Shown piece by piece: positions 34,900 to 44,719 of a stretch of 64,000 bases of DNA (its first letter is position 1; each line of letters begins with the position of its first letter). The stretch comes from Telluribacter humicola. GTDB taxonomy: Bacteria > Bacteroidota > Bacteroidia > Cytophagales > Spirosomataceae. Below the pieces are notes generated by a model. The model was not told where the DNA came from and made no database searches. It worked only from the letters and a program-made list of their open reading frames with translations. Both the position numbers and the translations under genes were made by a program. The stretch spans positions 868,001 to 932,000 of the forward strand of contig NZ_JAFIQT010000001.1 of the NCBI RefSeq assembly GCF_017355935.1. Direction: 5' to 3'.

Positions 34900-37125
34900 A
34901 TGACATTACAGAGTTATCTGACTTCGGAAGATACTGAATCAGCCTTTCGCTTTACCATCGGCGCGTCCATTCCTTTGGTGATTGCTAACCTGATGGGGTA
35001 TCCGCAAGAAGGTATTTTCCTGCTGTTGGGCTCTATGTTTGTACATGGCATAGATATCGCCATTGCACTCCCTAAGAAGGTCGCACTCATGACGCTGTCG
35101 GGTGTACTTTCCGCTTTGATCTTCGTCATTTTTACGCAAGTAGCTCACAATCCCTATCTGACGGCTCCTCTCATATTCCTGTTTGTGTTTTCACTGAGTC
35201 TGGTGGCCCCGCTTAGCGCCAGTTTCAGTATAGTAGCCCTGCTGCTGAGTCTGTCCATCATGATCGGACTGAGCATGGCCGAAAATATAGGAACCTTATC
35301 CGAAGCGCTGGACAGGGCAGGCTATATACTGGCGGGTGTAGCGTGGTACATCCTGTATGCCGTAGTCATGCACTTTCTGCAGCGTCCCCGGCAGCTCAGG
35401 CGGCGTATACAGGAGTGTCTGCACCTGACTGCCGAGTACCTGGACATGCAGGCTAAGCTTTTCGAGCCCAACATCGACCTGCAGGAAGTACTTCTTAACC
35501 TCTCTCAGAAGCAGGGCGAAGTCGTAGAAGCGCACCAGCAGATCCGGGAGGTTCTGTTGCGCGAGCCCATCAACCTCACCAATCCGGCTACGTACATGGG
35601 GCGGGCTACCTTTTTCTTTGCCAATCTGGTGGATATCTTTGAGTTGGCCACGGCTTCTTCCTGGTCTATACACGCGGTGGCGGATCAGTTACCCGGCACA
35701 AATACGCTTCCCCTGCTTCGTTCGCTGAATACGTACGCGGTCAACCGGCTCAGGTACCTGGCTGACCAGTGGCAGGGAGGGGCCAAAGAAGACAGCAGCC
35801 CCACCGCAGACAGTGAGGCCAGTCAGGCGCTGGCCCGGCTCAATGGCTACCTGGATACCATGAAGATACAGGCGGCTTCGCATCCTACCTCATCGGGTAT
35901 CTACCGAACCCTGCGTCGGGTACAGGTATACAGTGAGCACCAGTTGACCCTGCTCACCCGCATGCAGGAGATCATGGGGCGGCAGGTGTCGCCGATTGAT
36001 ATGGGACAGACCCAGCTTCGTCAGTTTGCCGACCGCGAGAGCATCAGTCTGGACTTTCTGAGAAATCACCTTAGTCTACAATCCGGCTTTTTTCGCTTTG
36101 CCCTCCGAACGGCCCTGACGGCAGTAGTGGCCTATACCCTGGCTGATCTGCTTCAGTTTGGCAACCCTAGCTGGGCCTTACTGACGGTGCTCGTGATACT
36201 GAAGCCGGGGTTTAGTCTGTCCAGGCAGCGCTTGTCCCAGCGGGTAATAGGTACCGTGGCAGGGGCTGCGGTGGGCCTAACTATATTCTATGTATTCCGG
36301 CCCGGTTTTCAGATAAGCATGCTGATCTTTCTGACCTCCATGTTTATCGCTTTTTCCTTTATCAAGCGGCAGTACGCTATCTCTTCGTTGTTTTTTACGC
36401 TATTCATACTATTCTTCTACCGCTACCTGCACCGGGAGCTGCCGACGGCTGCCTGGTACCGGCTGCTCGATACCCTGCTGGCGGCGGCTTTGTGCTGGCT
36501 GTCGATCCGGTACGTGTTGCCCTACTGGGAGAAACAGAAACTACCCCAGGCGATCGGCAAAGCTATCCGGGGCAATAGCGATTTTCTGGCTACCATACTG
36601 GTTCAGCTGCAGACGGATGGCTTCGATGCTACGAGCTATAAGCTAAGCCGTAAGGACGCTTACGTACAGATGGATGACCTGACTAATGCCTACCGGCTTA
36701 CCAAAAACGAAATACCTGCGCAGAAAGACTTCCTGACTAGTAGTCAGCAGGTAGTACTGTCGGTGTACTATCAGCTGTCCAGTCTGGTCAATTTGGGTCT
36801 ATTTTGTAAAAGGCATCCTGGCTATCAGCCCCACGACCCGATCCTGATGAGGTACCTGCACGATATCAGGCAGGAGATGGAGCGTATGGCACGGGAGTTA
36901 ACAGCTACGTCGGCCGTAAAGCCCGGTCAGAGTTCCATTCTACGAACTGAAGAAATAATAGACTGGCTGGCCCGGCAACGCCGGGAGGTCAACCAACTCA
37001 TGCGCTCAGACAATCCGGAGTATGCCGCCAAGGTACACGATCTGTTCTGGGGCGAAGGAGTATTTGAACTGATAGAGTTACACCGCAAGCTGGAACGGTT
37101 GCTACAGTCAGATACTTTCCGCTGA
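34900..37125 (+). CDS. FUSC family (YccS-like) membrane protein
   Basis: The 741-residue protein has two sets of membrane helices: residues about 15-170 (FTIGASIPLVIANLMGY, LMTLSGVLSALIFVIFTQVA, LSASFSIVALLLSLSIMIGL) and about 390-550 (FALRTALTAVVAYTLADLLQ, GTVAGAAVGLTIFYVFRP). A soluble helical domain follows each. This is the FUSC/YccS architecture related to fusaric acid and aromatic-acid efflux proteins; in E. coli-type genomes the function is poorly known. ATG 34900 is preferred over an in-frame TTG at 34867. It is divergent from the fucosidase operon and has no partner membrane-fusion protein nearby. Confidence 0.88.
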   Translation: MTLQSYLTSEDTESAFRFTIGASIPLVIANLMGYPQEGIFLLLGSMFVHGIDIAIALPKKVALMTLSGVLSALIFVIFTQVAHNPYLTAPLIFLFVFSLSLVAPLSASFSIVALLLSLSIMIGLSMAENIGTLSEALDRAGYILAGVAWYILYAVVMHFLQRPRQLRRRIQECLHLTAEYLDMQAKLFEPNIDLQEVLLNLSQKQGEVVEAHQQIREVLLREPINLTNPATYMGRATFFFANLVDIFELATASSWSIHAVADQLPGTNTLPLLRSLNTYAVNRLRYLADQWQGGAKEDSSPTADSEASQALARLNGYLDTMKIQAASHPTSSGIYRTLRRVQVYSEHQLTLLTRMQEIMGRQVSPIDMGQTQLRQFADRESISLDFLRNHLSLQSGFFRFALRTALTAVVAYTLADLLQFGNPSWALLTVLVILKPGFSLSRQRLSQRVIGTVAGAAVGLTIFYVFRPGFQISMLIFLTSMFIAFSFIKRQYAISSLFFTLFILFFYRYLHRELPTAAWYRLLDTLLAAALCWLSIRYVLPYWEKQKLPQAIGKAIRGNSDFLATILVQLQTDGFDATSYKLSRKDAYVQMDDLTNAYRLTKNEIPAQKDFLTSSQQVVLSVYYQLSSLVNLGLFCKRHPGYQPHDPILMRYLHDIRQEMERMARELTATSAVKPGQSSILRTEEIIDWLARQRREVNQLMRSDNPEYAAKVHDLFWGEGVFELIELHRKLERLLQSDTFR

Positions 37126-37257
37126 TCATATATTCTATTAGAGGTAACGCTCTACTTTATTACATTTAGGGGATGAAGTATACCCACTGATTATTCTGAA
37201 TGTAACAGTCAATCAGTTTTCACCGTTAACTACACTATAACACAAAACCTAACCTGA

Positions 37258-40074
37258 ATGAATGTTATGAAACGTCTGCAATACAGTTGGAGCTGGTTAC
37301 TGCTGGTGATGCTGGTAGTCCCGGCTCTGGCGCAGGACCTGTCCAAACAACCCATTCCCTTTGATCCGCAGGTAAAAGTCGGTAAGCTCAAGAACGGCCT
37401 TACCTACTACATACGCAAGAATGCTGAGCCGCAGAATCGTGCTGAGCTTCGCCTGGTGATCAAAGCCGGCTCTATCCTGGAAAACGATGCCCAGCAGGGA
37501 CTGGCGCACTTCATGGAGCACATGAACTTCAATGGCACCAAAAACTTCCCCAAAAACCAGCTCGTAGACTTCCTGCAGAAGACGGGGGTACGCTTTGGAG
37601 CTGACCTCAACGCCTACACCAGCTTTGACGAAACGGTATACATGCTCCCCATCCCGACCGACTCGGCGGGTCTGTTGGAGAAGGGCTTGCAGGTACTTGA
37701 AGACTGGGCGCACAACGCCCTGCTGGAAACGGATGATATTAACAAAGAGCGGGGCGTAGTACTGGAAGAGTCGCGCCTGGGACGCGGAGCGCAGCAACGT
37801 ATGCGCGACGAGTACTTCCCCATGATCCTGGGCAACTCGCGCTATGCCCAGCGGCTCCCCATCGGTAAAGACAGCATTCTTCAGAACTTCAAGCCCGAAA
37901 CCATCCGGCAATTCTACAAAGATTGGTACCGTCCGGATCTGATGGCGGTCGTGGCCGTGGGGGATTTTGACGTATCGAGAGTGGAGAATCTGATCAAGGA
38001 GAAATTCAGCCGGATCGAAGCTCCCAAGACACCTAAGAAGCGCACCGAATATACTATACCGCTGGATGGCTCAACAAAAGTGGCAGTGGTAACGGACCCT
38101 GAGTACCCCCAAAACGTAGTACAGGTGATCTATAAGCAGCCCGAGATCAAAGACAAGAACTTGCTGGACATGCGTAATGCCATAGCCCGGTCCCTGTTCA
38201 ACTCGATGCTGGGAGATCGTATGCAGGAGCTGACTCAGAATGCCAATCCGCCCTTCCTGGTGGGATACAGCAGCTACGGCGACTTCCTGAGCAACCTGGA
38301 TGCCTTCTCGTCCATCGCGCTGGCCAAAGACCCCGGTGGCGTAGAGAAGGCCCTGACTACCCTGCTGGAAGAAAACGCCCGCGTGCAGAAGTTTGGCTTT
38401 ACGGCCTCGGAGCTGGATCGCGCCAAAGCATCTTTCCTGAACCAGATCGAACAGGCATACCGGGAGCGTGATAAAACCAAATCGGCTAACTACACCCAGG
38501 AGTACATACAGCACTTCCTGGATGGGGAGCCTTCAGTGAGCATCGACTACTACTATGACTTTGTGAAAAAGAACCTGGAAGGCGTAAAGCTGGAAGAGGT
38601 GAATTCATTAGCTAAGCGATTCATCACGGATAAAAACCGGGCCGTAGTAATCATGGGACCTGAGTCAGCCAAAGCGCAGCTCCCTACGGAGGCAAAGGTG
38701 AAGGAGATACTGGCTACTGCCGGCAAGGATGTAACGGCCTATGTGGATGATGCCGTAGACCAGCCGCTGTTGCCTACCGAGCCCAAAGGTTCGAAGGTAG
38801 TTAGTGAGAAGAAGCACCCGAAGCTGGGAGTCACCGAGCTGACCCTGGGCAATGGTGTGAAAGTAATGCTGAAGCCTACGGACTTCAAAAACGACCAGAT
38901 CCTGTTCGACGCTACGGCTAAGGGAGGTACCTCGCTGTACCCCGACGATATCGAAACGGGCCTGTTTGCCGCTTCGCTGATTGGAGCAGGTGGGGTAGGT
39001 AATTACAGCCAGACGCAGCTGCAGAAGTACCTGGCGGGCAAGAGTGTCAACGTGCGGCCTTACATAAGCGAACTGACCGAAGGTATATCCGGCAGCGCCA
39101 GTCCCAAGGACCTGGAGTCGGCACTGCAACTGGTGTATGCCTACTTCACGGCTCCCCGTAAGGATACGGAGGTAGTACAGGGTATCCTTACTAACCAGAA
39201 GGCCTACCTCGAGAACATGCTCAAGACACCTACTCCCGAGAAGGTATACTCCGATACTCTGACCAGCGTCCTTACTAATAATAATCCGCGCCGCCGTCCC
39301 CTGACGCCCGAGCGCATTGATAAGGTTAATCTGGACCGGGCTATGGAGATCTACAAAGATCGCTTTGCTGATGCCTCCGACTTTGTATTCACCTTCGTAG
39401 GAGCCTTTAAGGAAGAGGAGATCAGGCCCCTGCTTGAAAAGTACATCGGTGGTCTGCCCGCTACCAGCCGTGATGATTCCTTCAAGCACCCGGGTATATT
39501 CCCCCCCAAAGGCCGCATTGAAAAGACCGTATACAAAGGTCTGGAACCCAAGAGTCGTGTGACCATGATATTCAGCGGGGAGTACGAGTACAGCCCCGAG
39601 AATAACGTACAGATTGAGGCCCTGCAGGAGGTACTGCAGATCAAACTTATTGAGGCGCTACGCGAAGAGGAAGGTGGAGTATACGGAGTAGGAGTATCCG
39701 AAGGTACTGACAAGTTTCCCTCCGGTCGCTACCGCTTCCAGATCGGCTTTGGCTGTGGTCCTGAAAACGTGGATAAACTGGTAAATCGCACCCTGGAAGA
39801 GATCAACAAGATCAAGCAGAAGGGGGCAAACCCGCAGGATATTCAGAAGTTCGTGGCCGAAACGAATCGTAAGCTCGAAGTAGACGTACGGACCAACGAA
39901 TTTTGGCGGGGCTACATATCCAGCAACCTGTTCTACGGCGATGATCTGGATGAGGTATTCAAGCAGCCGGAGCTCCTGAAGCAGGTATCTGCTGCAAGTA
40001 CCAAAGCTGCCGCTCAGAAGTACCTGGATGAGTCTAACTACATCAAGGTGGTACTGATGCCGGAGAAGAAGTAA
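37258..40074 (+). CDS. M16 family zinc metallopeptidase (pitrilysin-like), exported
   Basis: The 938-residue protein has a Sec signal (WSWLLLVMLVVPALAQDL) and two M16 halves. The N-terminal half carries the inverted zinc motif HFMEH (H84, E87, H88) in GLAHFMEHMNFNGTKNFP, and ERGVVLEESRLGRGAQQR supplies the distal glutamate. The C-terminal half, from about residue 520, is the inactive-type domain (GVTELTLGNGVKVMLKPTDF). Such clamshell proteases degrade short peptides in the periplasm; the whole protein matches the 930-950 residue Bacteroidetes form in length. It is monocistronic, with a good terminator after it. ATG 37267 is an equally plausible start. Confidence 0.95.
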   Translation: MNVMKRLQYSWSWLLLVMLVVPALAQDLSKQPIPFDPQVKVGKLKNGLTYYIRKNAEPQNRAELRLVIKAGSILENDAQQGLAHFMEHMNFNGTKNFPKNQLVDFLQKTGVRFGADLNAYTSFDETVYMLPIPTDSAGLLEKGLQVLEDWAHNALLETDDINKERGVVLEESRLGRGAQQRMRDEYFPMILGNSRYAQRLPIGKDSILQNFKPETIRQFYKDWYRPDLMAVVAVGDFDVSRVENLIKEKFSRIEAPKTPKKRTEYTIPLDGSTKVAVVTDPEYPQNVVQVIYKQPEIKDKNLLDMRNAIARSLFNSMLGDRMQELTQNANPPFLVGYSSYGDFLSNLDAFSSIALAKDPGGVEKALTTLLEENARVQKFGFTASELDRAKASFLNQIEQAYRERDKTKSANYTQEYIQHFLDGEPSVSIDYYYDFVKKNLEGVKLEEVNSLAKRFITDKNRAVVIMGPESAKAQLPTEAKVKEILATAGKDVTAYVDDAVDQPLLPTEPKGSKVVSEKKHPKLGVTELTLGNGVKVMLKPTDFKNDQILFDATAKGGTSLYPDDIETGLFAASLIGAGGVGNYSQTQLQKYLAGKSVNVRPYISELTEGISGSASPKDLESALQLVYAYFTAPRKDTEVVQGILTNQKAYLENMLKTPTPEKVYSDTLTSVLTNNNPRRRPLTPERIDKVNLDRAMEIYKDRFADASDFVFTFVGAFKEEEIRPLLEKYIGGLPATSRDDSFKHPGIFPPKGRIEKTVYKGLEPKSRVTMIFSGEYEYSPENNVQIEALQEVLQIKLIEALREEEGGVYGVGVSEGTDKFPSGRYRFQIGFGCGPENVDKLVNRTLEEINKIKQKGANPQDIQKFVAETNRKLEVDVRTNEFWRGYISSNLFYGDDLDEVFKQPELLKQVSAASTKAAAQKYLDESNYIKVVLMPEKK

Positions 40075-40092
40075 TAGAGAAAGCCAATTGAC

Positions 40093-40133
40093 AAAAAGCC
40101 CCGCGTACCTGTAAGTACTGCGGGGCTTTTTTT
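40093..40133. terminator. terminator after the M16 protease gene
   Basis: AAAAAGCCCCGC (40093-40104) pairs with GCGGGGCTTTTT (40120-40131), followed by more Ts. The A run on the left makes it suitable for both strands, and it lies between convergent genes. Confidence 0.85.
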
Positions 40134-40171
40134 ATGGGCTGCTCCATCAACAGCAGCGGGCTGATCGTTTG

Positions 40172-40669
40172 CTAGTCTACCACCTTGTCCAGGGCCCGAA
40201 CTACCGTATCAGTGGATAATCCTAATCTAAGGTGCCCCACCAGCCCCCGGGCATGTGCCTGCCACGGATAAGCCAGAGGGCCGGATGCCAGGCCGGCCGC
40301 GGGCGCCATTAATTCATCCATTACTATAAACAGGCCTAGCCCGTAAAGTAGCCCGTGCGCTTTGTTCAGGCCTTTGACGCGGTGGCGCATAAGTGCATAC
40401 AGAGCGCCCGGTACAATACCCAGTAGATAGTGGACGGTTTTGCCGGCTATGTACTCCTGCTGGTCATTCATCTTGACCCCGACCGTATTGGCTATCTTGT
40501 CGGCTGCCACAAAGGCTACGTATTTATCGTCTATCTGCGCCTCTTTTTCCTGTTTGTACGCATCCCGGTCTTCATGCCTGTACATATACCGCGTCATCCT
40601 GTCCATCAGCCATACCGCTACTGCTCCGGCAACAGCCCCTTTCATCAATTCTTTCTGTACACTTGCCAT
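40172..40669 (-). CDS. YagU/DUF1440-like inner membrane protein
   Basis: A 165-residue protein with hydrophobic segments near residues 8-25 (LMKGAVAGAVAVWLMDRMTR), 80-95 (YLLGIVPGALYALM) and 105-135 (LLYGLGLFIVMDELMAPAAG), separated by a charged loop (RHEDRDAYKQEKEAQIDDKY). The glycine-rich first helix with WLMD and the length fit the YagU/DUF1440 family, which in E. coli is linked to acid tolerance. No partner gene is nearby. I am fairly sure of the family type but not of function. Confidence 0.65.
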   Translation of the reverse strand: MASVQKELMKGAVAGAVAVWLMDRMTRYMYRHEDRDAYKQEKEAQIDDKYVAFVAADKIANTVGVKMNDQQEYIAGKTVHYLLGIVPGALYALMRHRVKGLNKAHGLLYGLGLFIVMDELMAPAAGLASGPLAYPWQAHARGLVGHLRLGLSTDTVVRALDKVVD

Positions 40670-40950
40670 ATCTTCTGTTTTTAGTGGAACATGTGATCCA
40701 TGTATCCTAAAAAAACCATGCGAATAGCAAAAGGTAATGTTTTAATGAAGAGATGGTCTTTGCCTGGGATAGAAGTATCCATAACCAAAGCTTTAAGGTA
40801 CTTATCCCTGCTACTCCGGATCGGTTACGGATCTGGGAAGTAGTGCAGAAAGTCAAGCTACAACAAGAGGTACTAATGCCGGATAGGAAGCAGGAGTATA
40901 GTAGAAAAAAGCTTTACCTACACCTAAGTACTCTGGAGCTTTCTATTTGC

Positions 40951-41922
40951 CTACGGCTCACGTAGCCACGCCAGGGCTTTTTCCAGGTAGAGTTGCTGAT
41001 TAGCTTCCAGGACATCAGGTTCTACGGTTTTGCCATATTCCTTACTGGTGCGGTCAGCCATGGTGGCAACCGTAAGAACGAGGGAGGCTCCGTTTAAAAG
41101 CGGAAACCTAGCATTGGCGGTAGAAAGACCACAAGTGGGTTTACCAAAACTGCGGGTATTGGGGCGGCCCCTGAAGGCAATCGCTACTGCTTCTCCCGAG
41201 CTGGCCGTCAACCGATCGGTCAGTACAGCTACTTTGGGATTAGGTTTATATAGGGTGTAAGGGAACGTCACCTTACTATAATTGGGGTAGTCCTTAGTCC
41301 AGGCAAAGGTATTACCATCAGGATCGACAAAATAGCCCAGGGTACCCTCCCCCAAAATAGGCTCTACTCCGGCTAACATAGGCCACATGTTACCCCCTGT
41401 GTTGCCTCTCAGGTCTATTATCCAGCCGCGCAGGGTAGGTGAATCGGCGCGTCGTATTTCATTCTGAATTGTCTCTGCATGTCCTTGCGCGTCACTTCCT
41501 CCACCACTGAAACCACTGATCTTTATATAGCCGATATCATTACCCAGAGCAGGTAAAGCCGGAGCTTCGTCTGAGCAGCTCTGGCGCCCCGCTCCATAAA
41601 GGTAGGAGCCTTTATGGGTAATAAATAGACTGTGAGAATCATCTAGTAGAGTAAGGGCTTGTATGATGGCTGCGTTGACACTGGGCTCATCAATGTTTTG
41701 AGCCCCTTTGGCCCGTCCCAAAACCTGAGTTGTAAAGCTATCCCAATCAATCGTCTTCCTATGCAGGGAGTTTGTCTTCATAAGCTGTATAATATTTTTC
41801 AGGTAGTTTTCTACAGCAGGGAGAGTAGTAGGTTCGGGAGTAGTCTTACCACAGCTAACTAAAAGATTTAATGCTACAAAAAGACACAAGAATTTATACA
41901 AGGTACCAGGGATAGTATTCAT
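40951..41922 (-). CDS. S41 family peptidase, lipoprotein
   Basis: The 323-residue product has a lipoprotein signal (FLCLFVALNLLVSCGKT, cysteine 24) and an S41 (tail-specific/CtpA-like) protease domain. The core shows GYIKISGFSGGG, RGWIIDLRGNTGGNMWPM and the catalytic serine in LTASSGEAVAIAF, with a following lysine in RSFGKPTCGLS. No PDZ domain is visible, so this is the short, PDZ-less form. It would act at the cell envelope on misfolded or tail-tagged substrates, or in a glycan or peptide scavenging role. It stands alone on the minus strand; no terminator hairpin is obvious after it. Confidence 0.88.
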   Translation of the reverse strand: MNTIPGTLYKFLCLFVALNLLVSCGKTTPEPTTLPAVENYLKNIIQLMKTNSLHRKTIDWDSFTTQVLGRAKGAQNIDEPSVNAAIIQALTLLDDSHSLFITHKGSYLYGAGRQSCSDEAPALPALGNDIGYIKISGFSGGGSDAQGHAETIQNEIRRADSPTLRGWIIDLRGNTGGNMWPMLAGVEPILGEGTLGYFVDPDGNTFAWTKDYPNYSKVTFPYTLYKPNPKVAVLTDRLTASSGEAVAIAFRGRPNTRSFGKPTCGLSTANARFPLLNGASLVLTVATMADRTSKEYGKTVEPDVLEANQQLYLEKALAWLREP

Positions 41923-42234
41923 ATATAGGTGTGGAGTTTAGTGTAGAAAGATCAGACTGTTTAAGTGGACTCTCCTTCGTAAGTAACTGTAATATAGAAT
42001 ATGGTTTATCAATATGTGCCTTCTCCACAGACCTATCAAGCTGATTTTTAATTTATTATTTTAGAAATAAAAAATCAATTCTTTGCCACATCATACTTAT
42101 TATTTTCACTTTTTGAACACTGCATTCACAGACGTGAATTGGATGAGCATATACTGATTAATAAAAAGTAGGGGCTAGGTATTGCTTCGTACGAAACTTT
42201 TCCTACCTTTGGTTGAGTGATCAATAAGAGAGGT
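41923..42234. other. divergent intergenic region between S41 peptidase and BlaI genes
   Basis: This 312-bp AT-rich region contains the strong plus-strand promoter at 42182-42211. On the minus strand no exact promoter motif was found. No coding sequence or RNA gene is seen. Confidence 0.4.
42182..42211 (+). promoter_or_regulatory. promoter and candidate operator of the BlaI-M56 operon
   Basis: TTG (42182-42184), 19 nt, TACCTTTG (42204-42211) is an exact Bacteroidetes promoter. The spacer contains the 10-bp perfect palindrome TTCGTACGAA (42186-42195), well placed for a BlaI-type repressor dimer to block transcription. The predicted transcript start near 42218 supports ATG 42235 as the first codon. 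Confidence 0.65.
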
Positions 42235-42600
42235 ATGGAACCCACAAAATCAGAACTGGAAATACTACAGGTACTATGGCAGCACGGTCCATCGACGGTC
42301 CGTTTCGTGAATGATAAGTTGAACGAAGAGAAGCGCCAGGTACAGTACTCCTCCACGCTGAAGCTGATGCAGATCATGGCGGAGAAGGGCCTGGTGACCC
42401 GCGACGAAAGCAGCATGAAGCACGTATACAGCCCGGCGGAAGAGGAGGGAAAAACTAAAAATAAACTGCTGGACCGCTTTGTAGATTCGATGTACAACGG
42501 CTCGGCCACCAGCCTGGTGATGCAACTCTTCGGCAACCGCAATACATCCAAAGAAGAGCTGGATGAGATCAAGGAGTTTCTGAAAAAGCTCGATCAGTAA
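42235..42600 (+). CDS. BlaI/MecI/CopY family transcriptional repressor
   Basis: The 121-residue protein is a winged-helix repressor: TKSELEILQVLWQHGPSTVR and QVQYSSTLKLMQIMAEKGLV form the DNA-binding domain, and the C-terminal 45 residues form the dimerisation helices (LLDRFVDSMYNGSATSLVMQ). BlaI-type proteins hold their own operon off until the partner M56 protease cuts them, usually between the two domains. The M56 gene begins 26 nt downstream. An in-frame GTG at 42217 coincides with the predicted transcription start, so ATG 42235 is preferred. A palindrome in the promoter spacer is the likely self-operator. Confidence 0.95.
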   Translation: MEPTKSELEILQVLWQHGPSTVRFVNDKLNEEKRQVQYSSTLKLMQIMAEKGLVTRDESSMKHVYSPAEEEGKTKNKLLDRFVDSMYNGSATSLVMQLFGNRNTSKEELDEIKEFLKKLDQ

Positions 42601-42626
42601 GTAGCCATATCCTATTTCTATTAGCC

Positions 42627-44588
42627 ATGATTATGAACATTTTTCATCTCCCCCTATCCCAGAAGCTCATCCAGGCGCTGAGCTGGACCTTGCTTCATTC
42701 GCTCTGGCAGGGCCTGGTGCTGGCGGTACTAACGGGCGGGGTACTTCTCACGATGAGGAAGGCCCGACCCGCGCTACGGTACAATGTACTGGCAGTTCTG
42801 CTGGTAGGTTTTATGGTGGTTAGCGCGGGTACCTTCTGGCTGGAGTATCGCCAAACCTCCGACTCCTTTATCCTCCATTCGTATAAGGTGGAGGGAGGTA
42901 GCGTGCAGAGCAGTCAGCAGGCTGCTGTAGCGGCCCTCTGGCTGGACCCGGAGCGCCCGCTGACCCTTCTGATGGACTTCTGTACCCGGCATGCGTCTCT
43001 GATCGTAGCCATTTGGTTTGTGGTATTCCTGTTCAAATCACTACAAGCCGCCACCGGACTGTACTACATCCACCGGCTGCGGCACCACAGCATCCACCCG
43101 GTAAGTGAAGCCTGGGCGGAGCGGGTAGCTAACCTGGCCCGTACGCTGAAACTCCGTATGCCGGTACTACTGGCCGAGTCGGACCTGGTGACGGTACCGC
43201 TGGTAGCGGGTGTAGTGCGGCCCATGATCCTGGTACCGGCGGGCTTCCTGACCAACCTGCCTTACCAGCAGGTGGAGGCCATTCTGCTGCACGAGCTGGC
43301 GCACATTCATCGCAAAGACTACCTCGTCAACCTGTTCCAGAGCCTGGCCGAGAATATATACTTCTTTAATCCGGCGGTATTGTGGCTGTCGTACCTGCTC
43401 CGCGAAGAGCGGGAGCACTGTTGCGACGACCTGGCCATAGGAGTGACTCAGAATAAGACCTCCTTCGTGGAGGCGCTGGTTCAGTTTCAGGAGTATAAGC
43501 TGGCACACCCGGCCCATTCTCTGGCCTTTGCAGGCCGTCGTAACCACCTGCTGGACCGCATCAAGCGAATCATTTACAATAACAATAAACCTTTAGAAGC
43601 CATGGAAAAAGTATTTGTAACAGCCAGTTTGCTCACCATCGTCGTTCTGTCGGTGGCCTTTTCACCCACTCCTCCGACCCAGGTACCCCAGCCGGAGACT
43701 CCAAAGCCGGTAGTCCGGCTAGTAGTAGCGCCTTCTCCTTCGCTGGCGCCATCCCCTGTGTCTATTCCTTCTCCTCCTCCGGCCCCCGCGGCAGCACCTG
43801 TAGTTGTCCCCCCACTCCCCCCAGTTGCACCAGATACTATTCTACCCCAAAAAACAGGAATACACATGGGTAAAGTCCTGTCAACCTATCACATGTCAGT
43901 CAATGGGAAGCGGTATGAGATTGTAGAGCAGAACGGAAAAATAACCGGATTGAAAATAGACGGTACTACTATTCCTGAAAGCCAAATTGAATCGTACCAG
44001 TCTGAACTGGCGCCTGTGATGGCAGAAGTACGGGAACATCAGAAACAGGCTGAAATACACCGGGCGCAGGCCGAAGTCCATCGTCAGGAAGCTGAAGTAC
44101 ACCGCAAACAAGCCGAAGAGCATCGTAAACAGGCCGATGTAATGCGCCAGGAAGCAGCGGCTATGCGGGAGCAGGCACAAAAGAATCGCAGAGAAGCACA
44201 AAGCCTGCAAGCTTCACAAGCAGAAGCCCGGGCTCATGCCGATGAAGCCCGACGCCACGCCGATGAAGCTCGTCGGGAAGCCGAAGTACATCGTCAGCAG
44301 GCGGAGGTACACCGGAGGGAGGCTGAGGAGCATCGGAAGAAAGCCGAGGCGCAGCGGGCCGAGTACGAGAAGATGCAGGGGGAATTTATCAATGACCTGA
44401 TTCAGGAGGGAGTTATCCAGAGTAAATCGAACCTTTCGTACAGGCTAAGCAGTGAGGAACTGGTAGTAAACGGTAAGAAGCAATCCGATGCGCTGCACCA
44501 GAAAATGAAGAACAAGTACCTCAAGGAGCTGGGCTTGGAGATGTTCCATAACTGGCAGGGGAAGAGCGGTATTATGTATAGCAGATAG
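42627..44588 (+). CDS. M56 family (BlaR1-like) membrane metallopeptidase with coiled-coil C terminus
   Basis: The 653-residue protein has membrane helices near residues 15-40, 50-70, 115-140 and 325-345, and the gluzincin motif HELAHIHRKD (H222, E223, H226), with REEREHCCDDLA supplying the third ligand. In BlaR1/MecR1 a penicillin-binding domain follows the last helix. Here there is instead a Pro-rich linker (about residues 345-405), a short beta segment (HMSVNGKRYEIVEQNGKITG), and a long Ala/Glu/His/Arg coiled coil (about 465-585) made of AEVHRQE-like seven-residue repeats. The sensed signal is therefore probably not a beta-lactam. It would cleave the BlaI repressor encoded just upstream. 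ATG 42633 is an alternative start. Confidence 0.93.
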   Translation: MIMNIFHLPLSQKLIQALSWTLLHSLWQGLVLAVLTGGVLLTMRKARPALRYNVLAVLLVGFMVVSAGTFWLEYRQTSDSFILHSYKVEGGSVQSSQQAAVAALWLDPERPLTLLMDFCTRHASLIVAIWFVVFLFKSLQAATGLYYIHRLRHHSIHPVSEAWAERVANLARTLKLRMPVLLAESDLVTVPLVAGVVRPMILVPAGFLTNLPYQQVEAILLHELAHIHRKDYLVNLFQSLAENIYFFNPAVLWLSYLLREEREHCCDDLAIGVTQNKTSFVEALVQFQEYKLAHPAHSLAFAGRRNHLLDRIKRIIYNNNKPLEAMEKVFVTASLLTIVVLSVAFSPTPPTQVPQPETPKPVVRLVVAPSPSLAPSPVSIPSPPPAPAAAPVVVPPLPPVAPDTILPQKTGIHMGKVLSTYHMSVNGKRYEIVEQNGKITGLKIDGTTIPESQIESYQSELAPVMAEVREHQKQAEIHRAQAEVHRQEAEVHRKQAEEHRKQADVMRQEAAAMREQAQKNRREAQSLQASQAEARAHADEARRHADEARREAEVHRQQAEVHRREAEEHRKKAEAQRAEYEKMQGEFINDLIQEGVIQSKSNLSYRLSSEELVVNGKKQSDALHQKMKNKYLKELGLEMFHNWQGKSGIMYSR

Positions 44589-44612
44589 TAAGTAGATTCA
44601 TTTTCTGTCACC

Positions 44613-44645
44613 TAGTCCTCACTTGTCAGTAATAAGTGAGGACTA
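44613..44645. terminator. hairpin between convergent genes (probable terminator)
   Basis: A perfect 12-bp stem (44613-44624 with 44634-44645) with a nine-base loop lies between the M56 gene and the convergent lipoprotein gene. T-tracts are weak on both sides. Confidence 0.6.
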
Positions 44646-44719
44646 TTGGCTATTAGGTTATGCCGCAGTTGCTCGGCTCCGATGAGCGATTGTTATCAGA
44701 AAGTGCCTCCGGCACGTGT

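Noticed and set aside
40753-40965. 70-codon open frame between the YagU-like and S41 genes
   Set aside because: No promoter, no recognisable domain, and it overlaps the end of the S41 peptidase gene on the other strand.
44040-44390. DNA tandem repeat in the M56 gene
   Set aside because: The repeated sequence reflects heptads of a coiled coil in the protein; the DNA units are too diverged to be a separate repeat feature.
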